Source: Gammaproteobacteria bacterium (lineage in GTDB: Bacteria; Pseudomonadota; Gammaproteobacteria; Xanthomonadales; Wenzhouxiangellaceae). Taken from it: 8,838 nt of DNA. Positions 6,686 to 8,838 of this stretch are shown here, one piece after another (the first letter of the stretch is position 1; every line of letters starts with the position of its first letter). The stretch covers positions 1 to 8,838 of the forward strand of contig PWWM01000171.1 in the NCBI GenBank assembly GCA_003561495.1, read 5' to 3'. The notes beneath the pieces are model-generated. The model worked only from the letters and a program-made list of their open reading frames with translations. It made no database searches and was not told the DNA's origin. Made by a program: the position numbers and the translations under genes.

Positions 6686-7288
6686 TCATGCGGCCAGGCG
6701 CATGACTTCGGCGCGTGCTGACTGGCGGGCCTGCTGGGCAATCTGCTCGCCCATCGCCAGACCCTCGGCATAGGTGAAATGCAGGTTGGTCATGCCCAGA
6801 AAGCCGAAATAGGTCTGGATCAGGCGAGTCTGGGTATCGTTCGACGTACCCTGGTAGCGACCGCCACGAGTCGCGAAAATGTAAACCGGTTTGTCCTCGA
6901 CCAGCCCGCGCGGGCCTTCTTCAGTGTATTCGAAGGTCACTCCGGACCGGGCCACGTAATCCATCCAGGCTTTGAAGGTGGATGGAATGGTGAAATTGTA
7001 CATTGGCAGTCCGATGGCGACCGCATCGGCTGATTTCAGCTCGGCGATTAACGCATCCGACACTGCCGTGGCGGAGATCTGGGCAGGATTTCGTTGATCA
7101 GCCGGTTTGCCAAAACCCTCGAAAATCTCGGCCGTTAGATGAGGGATGATTTCCGTGGCCAGATCACGGCACTGGACTCTGCCGCCTGGATTGGCTCGGC
7201 GCCAGGTCTGCGCGAATTCATCGACCAGATGGCTGGACTGCCCCGAGCCGTTGTGCAAACTAGACTTGATGACCAGAAGATTGGACAT
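6686..7288 (-). CDS. azoR: FMN-dependent NADH:quinone oxidoreductase / azoreductase
   Basis: A 200-residue flavodoxin-fold enzyme, the length of Escherichia coli AzoR (about 200). It reduces quinones, and azo dyes in vitro, with two-electron transfer from NAD(P)H through FMN, and protects against electrophilic quinones. Visible motifs are the N-terminal FMN-phosphate loop VIKSSLHNGSGQSS (residues 6-19), PMYNFTIPSTFKAW (95-108) contacting the isoalloxazine ring, and FATRGG (138-143). The start is the ATG at 7288, preceded by GAGGA (7300-7296) at seven bases; a longer open frame exists upstream but runs through the AT-rich regulatory region. It is the first gene of the azoR-pirin pair. The pairing suits removal of quinones and flavonoid-type aromatics. 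Control by the LysR regulator encoded at 7975 is likely but inferred. Confidence 0.94.
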   Translation of the reverse strand: MSNLLVIKSSLHNGSGQSSHLVDEFAQTWRRANPGGRVQCRDLATEIIPHLTAEIFEGFGKPADQRNPAQISATAVSDALIAELKSADAVAIGLPMYNFTIPSTFKAWMDYVARSGVTFEYTEEGPRGLVEDKPVYIFATRGGRYQGTSNDTQTRLIQTYFGFLGMTNLHFTYAEGLAMGEQIAQQARQSARAEVMRLAA

Positions 7289-7332
7289 GGTGGTTTCCTC
7301 GGTGAAAGTGGAATGTCGTCCTGCAAACAAGG

Positions 7333-7348
7333 TAATATCTCTAATATC
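7333..7348. repeat. Short direct repeat TAATATC-TC-TAATATC
   Basis: Two exact 7-base copies of TAATATC (7333-7339 and 7342-7348) lie at a 9-base period next to the LysR-type dyad, on the azoR side. They overlap where the azoR -10 region is expected; on the minus strand this reads GATATTAGAGATATTA. The repeat could be part of the promoter or an extra contact site for a regulator. Confidence 0.4.
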
Positions 7349-7370
7349 GAAATAAAAGCGCAAAATTTCG
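7348..7370. promoter_or_regulatory. LysR-type (T-N11-A) dyad in the divergent azoR / membrane-protein region
   Basis: CGAAAT (7348-7353) and ATTTCG (7365-7370) are perfect 6-base inverted arms separated by 11 bases, which gives exactly the T-N11-A pattern of LysR-family boxes. On the azoR side it lies 60-82 bases before the start codon and contains the weak -35 candidate TTGCGC (7363-7358). On the other side it abuts the -35 position of a possible promoter with -10 TAGAAT (7390-7395). A LysR regulator is encoded 0.6 kb away. The dyad is seen directly; which protein binds is inference. Confidence 0.5.
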
Positions 7371-7389
7371 GCCATAAGAATCGATTAAA

Positions 7390-7395
7390 TAGAAT
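7390..7395 (+). promoter_or_regulatory. Candidate -10 (TAGAAT) for the membrane protein-lysR operon
   Basis: TAGAAT matches five of six positions of the -10 consensus, and the base composition around it is strongly AT-rich compared with the genes. At 17-base spacing the -35 position (7367-7372) has almost no match, as expected for a promoter that needs an activator. The LysR-type dyad ends inside that position. Alternative -10 hexamers such as TTAAAT (7385-7390) exist. Confidence 0.3.
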
Positions 7396-7448
7396 GGTTG
7401 GTCGGATGTTGAGGCTTGAATTGGCAGTCCATAGTCGGATACGCTTAG

Positions 7449-7462
7449 TGGCCAAGGGGCCA
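7449..7462 (+). repeat. Small inverted repeat in the leader of the membrane-protein gene
   Basis: TGGCC (7449-7453), AAGG and GGCCA (7458-7462) form a perfect 5-bp stem with a four-base loop, about 30 bases before the start codon. It could be a leader hairpin or chance; no T-run follows. Confidence 0.25.
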
Positions 7463-7493
7463 TTACTGGACACTCGATCTGGAGGTGGCAGGG

Positions 7494-7925
7494 ATGATGA
7501 GGATGCTGTGGGGCGCCCTGGTCGGATACGTGTTTTTTCTGATTCTGGGCGTGGTAATCGTATTTTCGCTGGTGTCCTTTGTCGGCATCGAGCGTCTGCT
7601 CGACTCAGCGACTTATGAAGTCTCCTGGAGATGGCTGATCATTTCTCTTTTCGTGGTGGGGTGGCTGGCCGGCATGTCCGGGAAAATTGCCGCCACCATC
7701 AGCAATCGTGGCGATGCCGCGATCATCCTGGCGGTGCTGGTGGCTATCCAGGGGATGTTGATGCTTCCCGCACCCCTGGAAGGCCCGATCAACTTCGCCA
7801 CGCTGGAAGGTCTGAATACTTTTCAGTTGATGCCCTTCATTCAGTTCCCGGAGTGGTATGCCTACATGTTGCCCCTGTTTGCCGCAGCATTTGTCGGTTA
7901 CGGTGGCTACGTTTTTGCACGCTGA
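7494..7925 (+). CDS. Small four-helix membrane protein of unknown function
   Basis: A 143-residue inner-membrane protein that I do not recognise. Four hydrophobic segments can be read at about residues 8-30, 46-68, 75-92 and 122-141. The loop between helices 3 and 4 is the longest (about residues 93-121) and is rich in Pro and Phe. There are no cysteines and no obvious cofactor or metal motif. The ATG at 7494 is preferred because GGAGG (7481-7485) lies eight bases upstream; an upstream GTG at 7485 overlaps that site. It is divergent from azoR and 49 bp ahead of the lysR gene on the same strand, so it is probably co-transcribed with the regulator and may share the azoR-pirin stimulus. DoxX-like and other small membrane proteins often accompany azoR/pirin genes, but I cannot assign this one to such a family. 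Confidence 0.75.
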   Translation: MMRMLWGALVGYVFFLILGVVIVFSLVSFVGIERLLDSATYEVSWRWLIISLFVVGWLAGMSGKIAATISNRGDAAIILAVLVAIQGMLMLPAPLEGPINFATLEGLNTFQLMPFIQFPEWYAYMLPLFAAAFVGYGGYVFAR

Positions 7926-7974
7926 AGTCGCCACGGATTAGGTCCGGTCGATTGATTTTGGGGGCATCGGCGGG

Positions 7975-8838
7975 ATGAGTCCTCCGCGCGTCAGCCTTGA
8001 GCAGTGGCGCGCCCTGGTCGCGGTGGTCGAGCACGACGGCTACGCTCAAGCGGCCCGTGCCTTGAACAAGTCCCAATCCACCCTCAGTCATGCGGTGAGC
8101 CGCCTCGAAGAACTGCTTGATGTCAAGGCCTTCGAGGTGGTTGGTCGCAAGGCCCAGCTGACTCGATCCGGAAAAATGCTCTACCGTCGGGCCCGGGCGC
8201 TGATTGATGAGGCGGCCAGGATGGAGCGCGCTGCGGCGCGGGCCGCAGCCGGCTGGGAAACCGAATTGCGGGTTGCCGCCGAGATCATCTTTCCGACCTG
8301 GTTGCTGCTGGAGTGTCTGGATGTGCTTTCCGGCGAGCAACCCCAGATGCGCATCCAGCTTCACGAGTCAGTGCTGGCCGGTACCAGCGAGTTGCTGAGT
8401 GCCGGTCAGGTCGATCTGGCCATTGCCTCGAGTATTCCGGGCGGATTCATCGGCGATGCCTTGATGCAGGTTCGCTTCATCGCCGCCGCGGCGCCCAGCC
8501 ATCCACTCCATCGGCTTGGCCGTCCGCTGACGCGCGAGGATCTGCGTGGTCACCGTCACCTCGTGGTCCGCGATACCGGGGTGCAACCGGCCGGTGACCA
8601 GGCGCCAAATGTGACCGATCAGCGCTGGACGGTCTCGGCCAAGGCGACCTCGATTCGCGCGGCCTGCATGGGGCTGGGCTTTGCCTGGTATGCCGAAGAA
8701 ATCATTCGCCGAGAGCTCGCGACCGGAGCCCTCAAGCCCTTGCCCCTGGTCGAGGGGGCACAGCGTTGGGCCACGCTCTACCTGGTTCATGCCGACCCCG
8801 ATGCCGCCGGCCCCGGTGGCCGGCGCCTGGCGGACTTG
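7975..8838 (+). CDS. LysR-family transcriptional regulator (partial, C-terminus beyond right edge)
   Basis: The first 288 residues of a LysR-type regulator (usual length about 300), so only a short tail is missing. The N-terminal winged helix-turn-helix occupies residues about 8-66, with the recognition region AARALNKSQSTLSHAVSRLEE (26-46) and the following LTRSGKMLYRRA. A linker helix runs to about residue 92. The effector-binding domain starts at ELRVAAE (97) and carries the usual GQVDLAIAS (144-152) and a late GLGFAWYAEE (233-242). The start is the ATG at 7975, after a modest GGCGGG site. The small membrane-protein gene ends 49 bp upstream. Regulators of this family commonly control the divergent operon, here azoR-pirin, through a T-N11-A box, and one exists at 7348-7370. 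The inducer cannot be read from sequence; quinones or other aromatic electrophiles are plausible. Confidence 0.9.
   Translation, partial: MSPPRVSLEQWRALVAVVEHDGYAQAARALNKSQSTLSHAVSRLEELLDVKAFEVVGRKAQLTRSGKMLYRRARALIDEAARMERAAARAAAGWETELRVAAEIIFPTWLLLECLDVLSGEQPQMRIQLHESVLAGTSELLSAGQVDLAIASSIPGGFIGDALMQVRFIAAAAPSHPLHRLGRPLTREDLRGHRHLVVRDTGVQPAGDQAPNVTDQRWTVSAKATSIRAACMGLGFAWYAEEIIRRELATGALKPLPLVEGAQRWATLYLVHADPDAAGPGGRRLADL

Noticed and set aside
6675..6689. Pirin start at the ATG overlapping the azoR stop (ATGA)
   Set aside because: It has no ribosome site, whereas the ATG at 6674 has AAGGAG six bases upstream and matches the usual pirin N-terminus.
7748..7779. Inverted repeat CCAGGGG / CCCCTGG
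   Set aside because: It lies in the middle of the membrane-protein gene with a 17-base loop and no T-run. It is probably codon-driven chance.
7837..8364. 175-codon minus-strand open frame
   Set aside because: It runs across the end of the membrane gene and antisense through the LysR helix-turn-helix, and shows no domain features.
1..8838. tRNA, rRNA, CRISPR, insertion sequence or phage elements
   Set aside because: I found no repeated spacers, terminal inverted repeats, transposase or integrase motifs, or cloverleaf-like segments. The window is almost fully occupied by protein genes.

Overview
The window looks like chromosomal DNA from a moderately GC-rich gammaproteobacterium. The clues are a DUF3391/HD-GYP protein, a FimX-like degenerate GGDEF-EAL protein, a proteobacterial azoR-pirin pair, and a secreted beta-helix protein with a C-terminus of the kind I associate with Xanthomonadales/Wenzhouxiangella-type bacteria. 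The genus is inference only. There are eight protein-coding genes, two of them cut by the window edges. I see no RNA gene, insertion sequence, CRISPR array or attachment site.

Left part (1-2153). A serine/threonine-dehydratase-like PLP enzyme runs leftwards off the edge. About 216 bp separate it from a divergent gene for an HD-GYP cyclic-di-GMP phosphodiesterase. The HD-GYP gene most likely starts at a GTG at 795, well inside a longer open frame. Its leader has a good sigma70-type promoter and two small hairpins with G-only loops; the second one contains the ribosome binding site.

Middle part (2154-5744). A large exported right-handed beta-helix protein with Gly-Gly repeats is followed, tail to tail with a 9-bp overlap, by a leftward gene. 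That gene encodes an FHA domain fused to GGDEF and EAL domains that have both lost their catalytic signatures. Its C-terminal half resembles FimX, the c-di-GMP-binding regulator of type IV pili. A c-di-GMP eraser and a probable c-di-GMP reader therefore flank a surface or secreted protein. This is the most suggestive grouping in the window, although direct cooperation is not shown.

Right part (5745-8838). A leftward azoR-pirin pair (FMN-dependent quinone/azo reductase and metal-cupin quercetinase-like protein) looks like an electrophile or quinone detoxification operon. It diverges from a small four-helix membrane protein of unknown function, which is followed by a LysR-type regulator cut by the right edge. 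The AT-rich divergent region holds a perfect 6-bp dyad with T-N11-A geometry, the classical LysR-family box. This suggests that the regulator controls both directions.
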